Below, piece after piece: positions 16,595 to 26,058 of a stretch of DNA of 64,000 nt. Numbering within the stretch: position 1 is the stretch's first letter; each line of letters opens with the position of its first letter. A program made the position numbers and the translations under genes. Source of the stretch: JAFGRU01 sp963665915 (lineage in GTDB: Bacteria; Desulfobacterota; Desulfuromonadia; Desulfuromonadales; JAAYDE01). Under the pieces are notes generated by a model that did not search any database, was not told the origin of the DNA, and saw only the letters and a program-made list of their open reading frames with translations. The stretch is taken from positions 62,001-126,000 of the forward strand of contig CAXXSG010000007.1 of NCBI GenBank assembly GCA_963665915.2, written 5' to 3'.

Positions 16595-18038
16595 ATGAGC
16601 TTGTATACTCTCGAACCCGGTGAGTTGGAGGAACATCCCTCCTCGGGCCACGAAACAAGAACCCGGCGGACCTTTCCCATCGGCGTGCTGCGTGAGAAAG
16701 CCAGCTGGTTCATCCGCATGCGCTGGCTGGTCGTTTTTTCACTCCTCAGCTTTGGCCTTCTTTCGCACCTGGCCGAAAGCCAACTGCAGGCGCTGGGGGT
16801 CGTTCCCGGAAAAATCTGGCCGTTCGCGACCGCCGCTGTGCTGGTGCTGGGCAACGTTTTTGTTGCCCTCGGTGTGCGGCGGCCCGAGGGAGCGCTGAGC
16901 CTGGCGGCGAACCTCTGGGTGCAGATCATCCTGGACATGGCCTGCATCGGTGTGGTGATCCATTTTGTGGGTGTATTCGGTTTTGCGCCCTCGCTCTACT
17001 TTCTGCACATCGCCCTGGCGTGCATCTTTTTCGATCTGTGGGCGAGTTTTGTCGTCCTCCTTGTGGCTCTCGCCTCCTATTTCCTTTGCATCTATGTCGA
17101 ACTTGCCGGTTGGGTGGAGCCCGCAGCTCTGATGCTTTCCTGGCAGCCGGAAGCTCGTCTGGAGATGTCCGGTTGGTCGATTGTGACCATGAGTGCGGGA
17201 TATGCTTTGATGATGCTGGCGCTGTGGTACATCGTCTCCCGCATGTCGGTTCGCCTGCGGGAACACGAACGTAGCGTTGTACAGACCGCAAAAAAGGTTC
17301 TTCGCCTTCAGGAAGACCGGGACAAATACGCGGTGCAGATGACCCACCAGCTCAAGGCTCCCCTGGATGCCATGCGCAGCATCATGATGTTGATTACCGA
17401 GGGCTATGTCGAGCCGGTATCGGAGGCCATCCGCAAGCGTTTGCTGGAAATCGATAAACAGTCGGAAGGTCTGTGTGAGCTGATTCTGGACGTGCTTCGG
17501 CTTTATAACCTGCAAAAGGCTGCCGGGGGTCCTCTCGAACCGGTGGATGTGGATCTCGGTGCGCGGATCCGGGCCGCCGCGGTCGATTTGCAGCAGATGG
17601 CCGATAAACGGCGCGTGCGCGTCGATCTGGATGTCGGTGAATTATCCATTAAGGGAGTCCCATTACAGATCGACCTCTTGCTTCACAACCTCCTTTCCAA
17701 TGCTATCACCTACTCGTTCCCAGAAGGCGAGGTGCGCGTGCTCGGGGGCCGGGACGAAGCGACCGGCGAGGTTTTTTTCGAGGTGCTTGACGAGGGTATC
17801 GGCATATCAGCTGAAAAACTTCCAAAAATCTTCGAGGAGTACTACCACACGAGGAGGCTTTCAAGCACAATAGTACCTCGACCGGGATCGGCCTCGCCAT
17901 TGTCAAAAAGGTTGCTGAAACCCATGGCCTCCGGATTCAGGTTGAAAGTGAGCTTGGCAAGGGGACCTGTTTTCGGGTACTCTTCCCCAGTCGGCCTCCG
18001 GAGCTCCTCCCGACACAGTCGATCCTGTCCCATCTGTG
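16595..18038 (+). pseudogene. Membrane sensor histidine kinase (frameshift in the ATPase domain)
   Basis: About 480 residues: an N-terminal domain with about six membrane helices (residues ~35-220), a dimerisation helix with MTHQLKAPLDAMRS (phospho-His), an N box (LLHNLLSNAITYS) and DEGIGIS. After EEYYHT (about 17850) the reading frame shifts; the G2 box TSTGIGLAIVKKVAETHGL is found in another frame and ends at TGA 18036. One indel would restore a complete kinase. It pairs with the preceding response regulator. Confidence 0.8.
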
Positions 18039-18049
18039 AATGAAAGAGA

Positions 18050-18771
18050 ATGTCTGAATTGAAAATCATCGCTTCGGGACCGGGGTGGCTTGTGGTGGAC
18101 AAAGCCTGCGACATGAGCGTTCATAACGAGCCGGGCAGGGATCTGGTTTCTCTGGTGCGGGGAAGGATTGAACGGGACCCGGAACTGGCGCAACGCCTGG
18201 CTTACGAAAAGGGCGGTATCATCAGCCCTGTTCACCGGCTTGATCGCGAAACAAGCGGCGTCATTCTTCTGGGGGTTAATCCTGACACCGTTCGCTGGTT
18301 TTCTCTCCAGTTTGAAGAACGGCGAATCAGCAAAAGATATATGGCTGTGGTGCATGGCTGCTTCAAGGAAACCGACGGATTGGAGCAGGTCTGGGACAGC
18401 CCTCTTTCCCCCGAGGCCGGAGGAAGGGACAACCCCGCAGGCAAGGGAAGAAAGTTCCCTGCGTCACCCGGATTCAAGTGCTTGAACAGAGCCCCCATTA
18501 CGCCCTGATCGCATGTTCCCCCCTGACGGGACGCAAACATCAGATCAGACGCCACGCCAAGCTTGCCGGCCATCCCGTTCTGGGGGATCGCAGGTACGGC
18601 TCAAAACGGGCCGTGGAGTTTATCAGGATCCGTCATGCCTTCTCCCGCCTGGCTCTTCATTCCCTTTCTCTGGAGCTGGAACTTCCCGGCACACATCAGA
18701 CCAGACGCTTTGAATCCGCCATCCCTTCCGAATTCCTGCGCATTATGGAAGACGATAAAGCAGAATCATGA
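18050..18771 (+). pseudogene. RluA-family pseudouridine synthase (frameshift)
   Basis: Residues 1-140 show VDKACDMSVHNE and the catalytic PVHRLDRETSGVILLG. Near 18460 the frame changes and the remaining domain (SPLTGRKHQIRRHAKLAGHP, then VLGDRRYG) is read in another frame to 18771. Without the shift it would be a normal synthase of about 240 residues acting on rRNA or tRNA. It starts 12 bp after the kinase. A second, intact RluA-type gene lies at 22131. Confidence 0.78.
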
Positions 18772-18923
18772 GGCCAGGGGGTAGGCTTGAAACTATTTGA
18801 CCTAATATCCCCCAGTTGCGAAGGTTGAAAAAAATCGCCCCGACTCCAACGAGTGGTATATGATAGTTAGCCATGTATATGGCGGAAACCCATCTTAATC
18901 TTAAGTGATAAGGAGCAAAAGTT

Positions 18924-19031
18924 ATGAGCAAAGGCCAGGACACTAAGAAATCAATTAAAAAAGAACCTGCCAAAACCGCGAAGGAAAAAAAGGCTGAAAA
19001 AAAGGAAAAAAAAGCTGAGAAGAAAAAATAG
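18924..19031 (+). CDS. 35-residue lysine-rich protein
   Basis: ATG 18924 follows AAGGAGCAAAAGTT and opens MSKGQDTKKSIKKEPAKTAK, continuing as an almost pure Lys/Glu/Ala tail to TAG 19029. The good ribosome site and the MSKGQDTKK-type start, which resembles small Lys-rich proteins annotated in other proteobacteria, favour a real gene. It may bind nucleic acid; function unknown. Confidence 0.6.
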   Translation: MSKGQDTKKSIKKEPAKTAKEKKAEKKEKKAEKKK

Positions 19032-19157
19032 ATCAGACAGTTGGCACTGCCCCTTTCTTTGTTGCACTCATGTCCCGCAGGGCATCTTTTCATAGCTGTC
19101 CAACAGTGATGTATTGTCTCCCCGAATAAAAAAAGAACTGATAAGGAATGACTAGTA

Positions 19158-21462
19158 ATGCCTGAAATAGAAAGAGATGCGACTATCCGGATTCTGGTCG
19201 AGGAGACCGGCCTGAAAAGCGGGCAGGTTGAACAGACAGTGGCCCTGCTTGAAGAGGGGGCGACGGTCCCTTTTATCGCCCGTTATCGCAAGGAAGCGAC
19301 GGGGGAACTCGATGAAGTGCAGATTCGTCTCCTGCAGGAACGCCTCGGCTATCACACCGAGTTGAACGAGCGCCGTCAGACGATTCTTAAATCGATCGAA
19401 GAGCAGGGGAAACTGACCACTGAGTTGCGGCAGAAGATTGAGGCCACCCGGCAGAAAACCGAGATGGAGGACCTTTATCTGCCGTTCAAGCCGAAGCGCC
19501 GCACCAAGGCGTCGATTGCCAGGGAGCGCGGCCTGGAGCCGCTTGCGGAGCAATTATTGGCGGCAAGCGGGAGCGGAGAAGTGGCCCTGCAACTGGCGGA
19601 ACCTTTTGCCAATCCAGAGCTGGATGTTGCCACTGCGGCCGACGCCCTGACCGGAGCCGGTCATATCCTCGCCGAACAGTTCGCCGAGAAGGCCGAGGCG
19701 CGGGCGCTGGTCCGCGAGCTGATCTGGCAGGAAGGGCTGTTCTGTTCGCAACCGGTCAAAGGCAAGGAAGGCGCCGTCAGCAAGTATGAAATGTATTACG
19801 ATTTCAAGGAGCCGATCCGGCAGGTTCCTTCCCACCGGATGCTGGCAATGCGGCGGGGTGAAACTGAGGAAGTGCTGCGGCTGCGCATCGAAGCGCCGGA
19901 GGAGGACTATCCTCAGTCGTCTGGAGGCGCTGTTTATATCTGCCGAGAGCCGCTTCGTCGAGATGCTTAGGGATATCATCCTTGATGCGTACAACCGTCT
20001 GCTGGCCCCTTCGATCGAGGTGGAACTGCGTCTGCAGGCGAAAAATGCCGCCGATGATGAGGCGATCCGGGTTTTTGCGGAAAATCTACGCCATTTGCTG
20101 CTCGCCGCTCCGGCCGGGAGCCGCAAAGTCCTGGGCGTCGATCCTGGGCTGCGGACCGGCTCCAAGCTGGCGGCCGTGGATGCGACAGGCCGTTTTCTCG
20201 AGCATGTGACGATCTATCCCCATGCCGGAGGTGGTGCCAAGGTCGAATTCGCAAAGCGAGAGCTTTTGCGGCTTGTCGAGGCACACGCTATGGAGATGGT
20301 GGCTATCGGCAACGGCACCGCCGGGCGTGAAATGGATCAGTTTGTCCGCCTGTGTCTGAAAGAGGCGGGCTTGAAACCGCAGGTGGTCATGGTCAGTGAA
20401 GCCGGTGCCAGTGTCTATTCGGCGTCTGATATCGCCCGCGAGGAATTCCCCGATCTCGACCTCACCGTGCGCGGAGCCATCTCCATCGCCCGGCGTCTAC
20501 AGGACCCCCTGGCCGAACTGGTCAAGGTCGATCCCAAGAGCATCGGCGTCGGCCAGTATCAGCACGATGTCGGTCAGACGGCGTTGAAAAAAGCCCTCGA
20601 TGAGGTGGTGGAATCCTGCGTCAATTATGTCGGGGTCGATCTCAATACCGCCAGTTGGGCGCTCCTCAGCTTTGTCTCGGGGATCGGCGAGTCGCTGGCC
20701 AAGGCGATCATTCGCCTGCGCGACAGCCAGGGTGCTTTTGTCCGCCGGAATCAATTACTCGAGGTGCCGCGTCTCGGAAAGAAGGCGTATGAGCAGGCCG
20801 CCGGATTTTTGCGCATCAGAAATGGCGAACAGCCGCTCGATAACACGGCGGTGCATCCGGAGCGCTACAAGTTGGTTGCGCGGATGGCTTCGGATATTGG
20901 TGTTTCCCTGTCGACGCTGATTGCCGAACCAACGCTGCTCGATAAAATCAGACTGGAACAGTATGTCGGCGCGGATATCGGTCTGCCGACCCTGCGTGAT
21001 ATTATCAGCGAATTGAAGAAGCCGGGCCGCGACCCGCGCGAGACATTCGTTGCGACCGGTTTCCGTGAGGATGTCATGGAGGTCAAGGATCTCAAGGCAG
21101 GGATGTCTCTCAACGGTATTGTGACCAATGTCGCCGCTTTTGGCGCTTTTGTCGATATCGGCGTTCACCAGGACGGCCTGGTGCATGTCAGTCAGCTCGC
21201 CGACCGTTTTGTCAAGGACCCGAATCAGGTGGTCAAGGTCGGCCAGTCGGTGCAGGTCAGGGTCCTGGCGGTTGATCTGGAGCGCAAGCGGATCGGCCTG
21301 ACCATGCGTAGCGGGGCGCTGGAAAAACCGGAAAAATTGCCACAGCGGAACCAGCGGACCCAAAAACCGCAGCCGGAGAAAAAGTCTCCCAAGCCGCAGA
21401 CCGATCTGGCCGCTGCACTGGAAAAATCAGGCTTCCGGGTCAAGAGGGGAAAGAAATCTTAG
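19158..21462 (+). pseudogene. tex: Tex-type RNA-binding transcription accessory protein (frameshift)
   Basis: The first part (19158 to about 19905) has the Tex N-terminal helical domain (EEGATVPFIARYRKEATGEL). After LRIEAPEE the frame shifts and continues as LSRLEALFISAESRFVEMLR, the YqgF-like domain (VLGVDPGLRTGSKLAAVD), the helix-hairpin-helix region (SFVSGIGESLAKAIIRLR) and a C-terminal S1 domain (LNGIVTNVAAFGAFVDIGVH). Together this is a full-length Tex of about 770 residues. Every domain is well conserved, so an assembly indel near 19905 is the likeliest cause. Confidence 0.88.
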
Positions 21463-21582
21463 CCGGTCCGGCCAGCAAAGGAGCAAACCTGACGGCCCAG
21501 TGCCTACGCTCCCTCTTCAAATCAGATGCAAATAAGCATAAGATAAGACTATCCATATTAACCAACCTTGGACCGAAGAGCT

Positions 21583-22095
21583 ATGTCGAACGAAAAAAAA
21601 TCGCAGCCTGATCCGATTTACATGACACCTGCCTGTGCCCTGAGATTGAGGGCTGAACTTAAAGAGACTCTCTACCAGCTCAGACCCGAGATGGTTAAAA
21701 CCGCGGCCTGGGCAGCAAGCAACGGCGATCGGAGCGAGAACGCCGATTATCACTACGCCAAAAAATGCCTCCGGAAGTATGACGGGCGCATCCGTTTTCT
21801 GACAAAATGCCTGGAGGATGCGACGATTGTTGATCCGGTTGAACAGCAGAAGATCGCCAACGGCCGGGTGCTTTTCGGCTCTACCGTCACCGTTGAAAAT
21901 GAGGAGGGCGAAGAAAAGGTGTTCAGCATTGTCGGTGCCGATGAATTTGACGGCTCGCGCGGTTACGTGAGCTGGAAATCCCCCATCGGTCGTGCTCTGC
22001 TGGGCTCGTCAGAAGGTGATATGGTCTCGTTTGCAACCCCCGGCGGTCAGACGGAACTCGAGATTATCAAGGTCGAGTACAAAGCCCTCGATTAA
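21583..22095 (+). CDS. greB: Transcription elongation factor GreB
   Basis: About 170 residues. The N-terminal coiled coil carries GDRSENADYHYAKKCLRKYD, the acidic tip that stimulates RNA cleavage by backtracked RNA polymerase; the extended KKCLRKYDGRIRFL favours GreB over GreA. The C-terminal half is the FKBP-like domain (SPIGRALLGSSEGDMV). ATG 21583 is chosen over a TTG at 21568 because family proteins begin with a short basic lead. Weak ribosome site. Confidence 0.9.
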   Translation: MSNEKKSQPDPIYMTPACALRLRAELKETLYQLRPEMVKTAAWAASNGDRSENADYHYAKKCLRKYDGRIRFLTKCLEDATIVDPVEQQKIANGRVLFGSTVTVENEEGEEKVFSIVGADEFDGSRGYVSWKSPIGRALLGSSEGDMVSFATPGGQTELEIIKVEYKALD

Positions 22096-22130
22096 CCCGG
22101 GTTGAAAAGTACCCGGACAGAGGAATTCAA

Positions 22131-22838
22131 TTGGATCCTTTGCGCAAAGGCAGGCGGCCGACCGGGAAACGTCAGCCGAGAGGCCTTCCCATCCTACATG
22201 AAGACAAGGATATTCTCGTGGTCGAGAAACCGGCAGGGCTACTGACCATCGGCACCGAACGGGACAAATCGAGAACGGCCCACTATCTGCTCAATGATTA
22301 TGTTCGCAAGGGCGATCCGAAATCGCGAAACAGGGTGTATGTCGTCCATCGTTTGGATCAGGACACGTCCGGGATACTGCTTTTTGGCAAAAGCGAATCG
22401 GCCAAGAAATTCTTGCAGGAGAATTGGGAGCAGACGGACAAACGCTATCTGGCCATCGTCCATGGTCGGCTGACTCCCAAAGATGGAACGATCTCTACCT
22501 GTCTGGCCGAGAACACCGCCCACAGGGTTTACTCGACCCCTGACGCCTCCAGGGGGAAGCTCTCCCATACGGCCTACAAAGTGTTAAAAGAGACCAAAGG
22601 GTTCAGCCTGGTGGCAATCCATCTCATCACCGGCCGGAAGCACCAGATCCGCGTGCATTTCGCGGAAAATGGTAACCCCGTCGCGGGGGACAGGAAATAT
22701 GGGAACAGGGATTTTGTTTCGAAGCGGCTCGCCCTCCACGCCCGATCGATTTCCTTTACCCACCCCTTCAACGGAAGGCAAATGACCTTTGACACCGGGA
22801 TGCCGGAGGACTTTGTCAGGCTCCTCGGCAAGATGTAG
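22131..22838 (+). CDS. RluA-family pseudouridine synthase
   Basis: 235 residues without an S4 domain. VVEKPAGLLTI, the catalytic HRLDQDTSGILLF (Asp about residue 82), LITGRKHQIRVHF and RLALHA are in the family order. Converts uridine to pseudouridine in rRNA or tRNA; the target cannot be assigned. It starts at TTG 22131 with AGAGGAA six bases upstream, 35 bp after greB, so likely co-transcribed. Confidence 0.9.
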   Translation: MDPLRKGRRPTGKRQPRGLPILHEDKDILVVEKPAGLLTIGTERDKSRTAHYLLNDYVRKGDPKSRNRVYVVHRLDQDTSGILLFGKSESAKKFLQENWEQTDKRYLAIVHGRLTPKDGTISTCLAENTAHRVYSTPDASRGKLSHTAYKVLKETKGFSLVAIHLITGRKHQIRVHFAENGNPVAGDRKYGNRDFVSKRLALHARSISFTHPFNGRQMTFDTGMPEDFVRLLGKM

Positions 22839-22997
22839 CTGCGTAAGTTCTCTGGACAGCTACGGCACGTTTTGTAAGGGGAAAATCAAAAACGAATCGT
22901 GGTCAGTCTTGCAAAGTTGCAATCCCGTATAACCCCATTACCCGTTTTTTATCTCAGCCATTATGCATCAACCCGAATTTCAGAAAAGACTATCAAG

Positions 22998-23486
22998 ATG
23001 ACTGAAATCCATAAAGGTTACATCCCCGGTTTAGTGGGACGCGTCGTTGAGATGCATGGCCAATACTACGCGGACGACTGGAAATTCGGTTCGTTCTTTG
23101 AGGCAAAAGTTGCCGCGGACATGTCGGAATTTATAACCCGTTATGACCCGGAGCGTGATGCTGTCTGGTCTGTTGTTCATGACGGACGAATTGAAGGCTC
23201 CATCACGATAGATGGTATTCATGCCAGGGACGAAGGGGCCCATTTACGCTGGTTCATCATGTCTGATGTTCTTCGTGGGCAGGGTTTTGGCCAAAGCCTG
23301 CTGCGTGAAGCGACGATGTTCTGTAAAGCCAGGAATTATCCGGCCATATACTTATGGACATTTGCCGGCCTCCATGCGGCGCGAAGACTCTATGAAAAAG
23401 CCGGCTATGTGATGGTCCACGAAGAGACGGGTAAGCAATGGGGAACCGAAGTCATTGAACAAAAGTTCCTTCGTGAACTTGTCTAG
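22998..23486 (+). CDS. GNAT-family N-acetyltransferase
   Basis: 162 residues. The acetyl-CoA loop is visible as VLRGQGFGQSLLREA (Q/R-x-x-G-x-G/A), preceded by the core strand LRWFIMSD and followed by LHAARRLYEKAGY. ATG 22998 is used; an upstream in-frame GTG at 22899 adds 33 residues of unlikely sequence. Substrate unknown. Confidence 0.85.
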   Translation: MTEIHKGYIPGLVGRVVEMHGQYYADDWKFGSFFEAKVAADMSEFITRYDPERDAVWSVVHDGRIEGSITIDGIHARDEGAHLRWFIMSDVLRGQGFGQSLLREATMFCKARNYPAIYLWTFAGLHAARRLYEKAGYVMVHEETGKQWGTEVIEQKFLRELV

Positions 23487-23502
23487 CGGACCGTTCAACC
23501 CT

Positions 23503-23605
23503 GCCTGGATTATTCCTGAAATATTCTGCTGCAACCAACGATTACAATCCCTCTGACGCATACTTGCCGGCTTTACGACAAAGCCTCATGAATAAACCGG
23601 GCTAA
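23503..23605. repeat. Dispersed repeat R1, copy D (internally deleted)
   Basis: Only about 103 bp: GCCTGGATTATTCCTGA at the left and TCATGAATAAACCGGGC at the right are kept, but about 75 bp of the interior is missing. The retained ends suggest they are what defines the element. Confidence 0.8.
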
Positions 23606-23756
23606 AAAATCTGGCAAATAAAAATGAAGATGGCGGGCAAACCGGAAAAAGGTTTAAATTATAAACGAGACCTTTGAAAACAGTGTGGTGGAGCCCCCGC
23701 TGATTCTTTGGAGCGGAGGGGCTTCCCGAATATACCGGAGATGAAAAGAACACACT

Positions 23757-25934
23757 ATGAGCTCAAAAGCGTCCTTCAAAATTACAGGTCTTTGCTGCGC
23801 CGAAGAAGTGTCCACGCTCAAAAAGGACGTCGGCAGGCTGGATGGTATTTCAGATCTGGATTTCGACATCCTGAACAGCCGGATGATAGCATCCTTTGAT
23901 GCCACCCGGGTCACCCCTAAAAATATCATGACCGCTGTGGCTGCAACCGGGATGAAGGCGGAACCCTGGAGCGGGAAAAAGGCTCCCGTAACGCAGGAGT
24001 CCCTTTGGCAGCAGCATGGCCGCCTTTTCATGGTCTCCACCAGCGGCCTTCTGCTTCTGGCGGGGTTTTTCAGCCATTGGATGGTTCATGGCAGTCTCCT
24101 TGGTGCCTTGACTGCGGGAAGCGGAACAGAGGGACACATTCTGCCGCCGCTGAGCCTTTATTTCTATCTCGGGGCTGTTGTCAGCGGAGCCTGGTTCGTT
24201 ATTCCCAAGGCTCTTCTGGCAGTCCGTAGGTTTCGCCCTGATATGAACTTTCTGATGACGACCGCCGTCCTGGGGGCCATGCTAATCGGTGAATGGTTCG
24301 AGGCCGCGTCCGTCGCTTTTCTCTTTGCTCTGGCCCTGCTCCTGGAACATTGGAGTGTCGGCCGTGCGCGGCGGGCCATCGGAGCCCTCATGACCCTGAC
24401 GCCGGCCACCGCCCGCTACCTATGCCCCGCTGACGGCGACATTGTGGAAAGACCCGTGGAAGAGGTTCCGCTGGGAGTTACCGCGCTGGTCCGTCCGGGA
24501 GAAAAAATTCCCCTGGACGGCATGGTTCTGAAGGGATTTTCCAGCGCCAATCAGGCATCCATCACCGGGGAGTCGATTCCCGTGGAGAAAGGTCCGGGGG
24601 ACGAGGTTTTTGCCGGGACCATCAACGGGGACGGTGCATTGGAATTCGAGGTCACCCGCCCCGCAGAAGATACCATCCTGGCGAGAATCATCCATCTGGT
24701 TGAGGAAGCTCAGACCAGGCGCGCGCCCAGTGAACAGTGGGTGGAGAAATTCGCGCGTTTCTACACGCCTGTAATGATTCTTCTGGCGGTCGGCGTTGCC
24801 GCTCTTCCCCCCCTGTTTCTATCCGGCGGATGGGTCGATTGGTTTTATCGCGGCCTGGTCATCATGGTCATTGCCTGTCCCTGTGCTCTGGTCATTTCCA
24901 CGCCGGTCAGCGTGGTTTCGGGCCTGACGTCCGCAGCTCGAAACGGCGTGCTGATCAAGGGCGGGATGTATCTGGAGGCCGCCGGGCGTCTTCGTGCCCT
25001 GGCTCTCGATAAAACAGGGACTTTGACCAGAGGACAGCCGGAGGTTCAGCAAATCGTCCCCTTTCACAACCATACGGAAGGGGAGATCCTGGAAAGGGCC
25101 GCGGCTATGGAAGCTCACAGCGACCACCCTCTGGCGCGGGCCATCCTCCACAAAGCCGCCCGGGAAGGTGTCCTTCCCCCTCTGCAGGCTGAAAACTTCC
25201 GGGTCTTTCGAGGCAAGGGCGCCGAAGCCGACATGGATGGCCGGCGTTTCTGGATCGGAAGCCATCGTTTCATGGAGGAGGTGGGGGAAGAAACCCCGGA
25301 AATTCATGATAAAGCGGAAGCCATGGAGGATGCGGGACATTCCGTTGTGGCCCTGGGGCACGAGGAGCATGTCTGCGGGCTGATCAGCATTGCAGACGGT
25401 TTGCGGAATGAGGCGCGGCAGATGGTGGATGATCTGCACAGCCTCGGCATTCGCCCGGTCATGATGTTGACGGGAGACAATTCAACCACGGCCCGGGCCG
25501 TGGCCGAAGAGGCGGGAGTAGATGATTACCGCGCTGAACTTCTACCCGAGGACAAAGTGGAAGCCGTGGCAGAGCTTACCCGTCAATTCGGGCAGGTCGC
25601 CATGATGGGAGACGGAGTCAATGATGCGCCAGCCATGGCCGCAGCCACCTTCGGGGTCGCCATGGGTGCCATGGGAACCGATGCAGCCATTGAAACCGCT
25701 GACATCGCGCTTATGGCGGATGATCTTTCAAAAATTCCCTGGCTTATCCGGCATTCCCGCCGGACGGTTAAAATTATCCAGCAGAATATCGCCTTTGCTT
25801 TGGGGGTGAAATTCATCTTCATACTTTTTGCTCTGATGGGGGAAGTATCCCTGTGGCTGGCCATCGCTGCGGATATGGGCGCCTCCCTGCTGGTTGTCTC
25901 CAACGGCCTCCGGCTTCTGCAAAAAAATAAATGA
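23757..25934 (+). CDS. Heavy-metal P1B-type ATPase (Zn/Cd/Pb exporter type)
   Basis: 725 residues. An N-terminal HMA-like domain has GLCCAEE (residues 11-17), the variant found in ZntA/CadA-type pumps. Then come TGES (about 269), the transmembrane metal site CPC (about 373-375), the phosphorylation site DKTGTLT (about 418), SDHPLA in the nucleotide domain and GDGVNDAPA (about 618). The CPC plus CCAEE combination favours export of zinc, cadmium or lead rather than copper. No MerR or ArsR regulator is adjacent. Confidence 0.92.
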   Translation: MSSKASFKITGLCCAEEVSTLKKDVGRLDGISDLDFDILNSRMIASFDATRVTPKNIMTAVAATGMKAEPWSGKKAPVTQESLWQQHGRLFMVSTSGLLLLAGFFSHWMVHGSLLGALTAGSGTEGHILPPLSLYFYLGAVVSGAWFVIPKALLAVRRFRPDMNFLMTTAVLGAMLIGEWFEAASVAFLFALALLLEHWSVGRARRAIGALMTLTPATARYLCPADGDIVERPVEEVPLGVTALVRPGEKIPLDGMVLKGFSSANQASITGESIPVEKGPGDEVFAGTINGDGALEFEVTRPAEDTILARIIHLVEEAQTRRAPSEQWVEKFARFYTPVMILLAVGVAALPPLFLSGGWVDWFYRGLVIMVIACPCALVISTPVSVVSGLTSAARNGVLIKGGMYLEAAGRLRALALDKTGTLTRGQPEVQQIVPFHNHTEGEILERAAAMEAHSDHPLARAILHKAAREGVLPPLQAENFRVFRGKGAEADMDGRRFWIGSHRFMEEVGEETPEIHDKAEAMEDAGHSVVALGHEEHVCGLISIADGLRNEARQMVDDLHSLGIRPVMMLTGDNSTTARAVAEEAGVDDYRAELLPEDKVEAVAELTRQFGQVAMMGDGVNDAPAMAAATFGVAMGAMGTDAAIETADIALMADDLSKIPWLIRHSRRTVKIIQQNIAFALGVKFIFILFALMGEVSLWLAIAADMGASLLVVSNGLRLLQKNK

Positions 25935-26058
25935 AATAAAAAATTACACAACAATTGCATTGAATCGGACGTGAGAAAGTTTGCGCCGCTCGTGAGGATT
26001 ATTAGCCTTTGTTGACACCAGAGCTTGTTAAGGGAATTTTGGGAAACCGGAGATTTTT

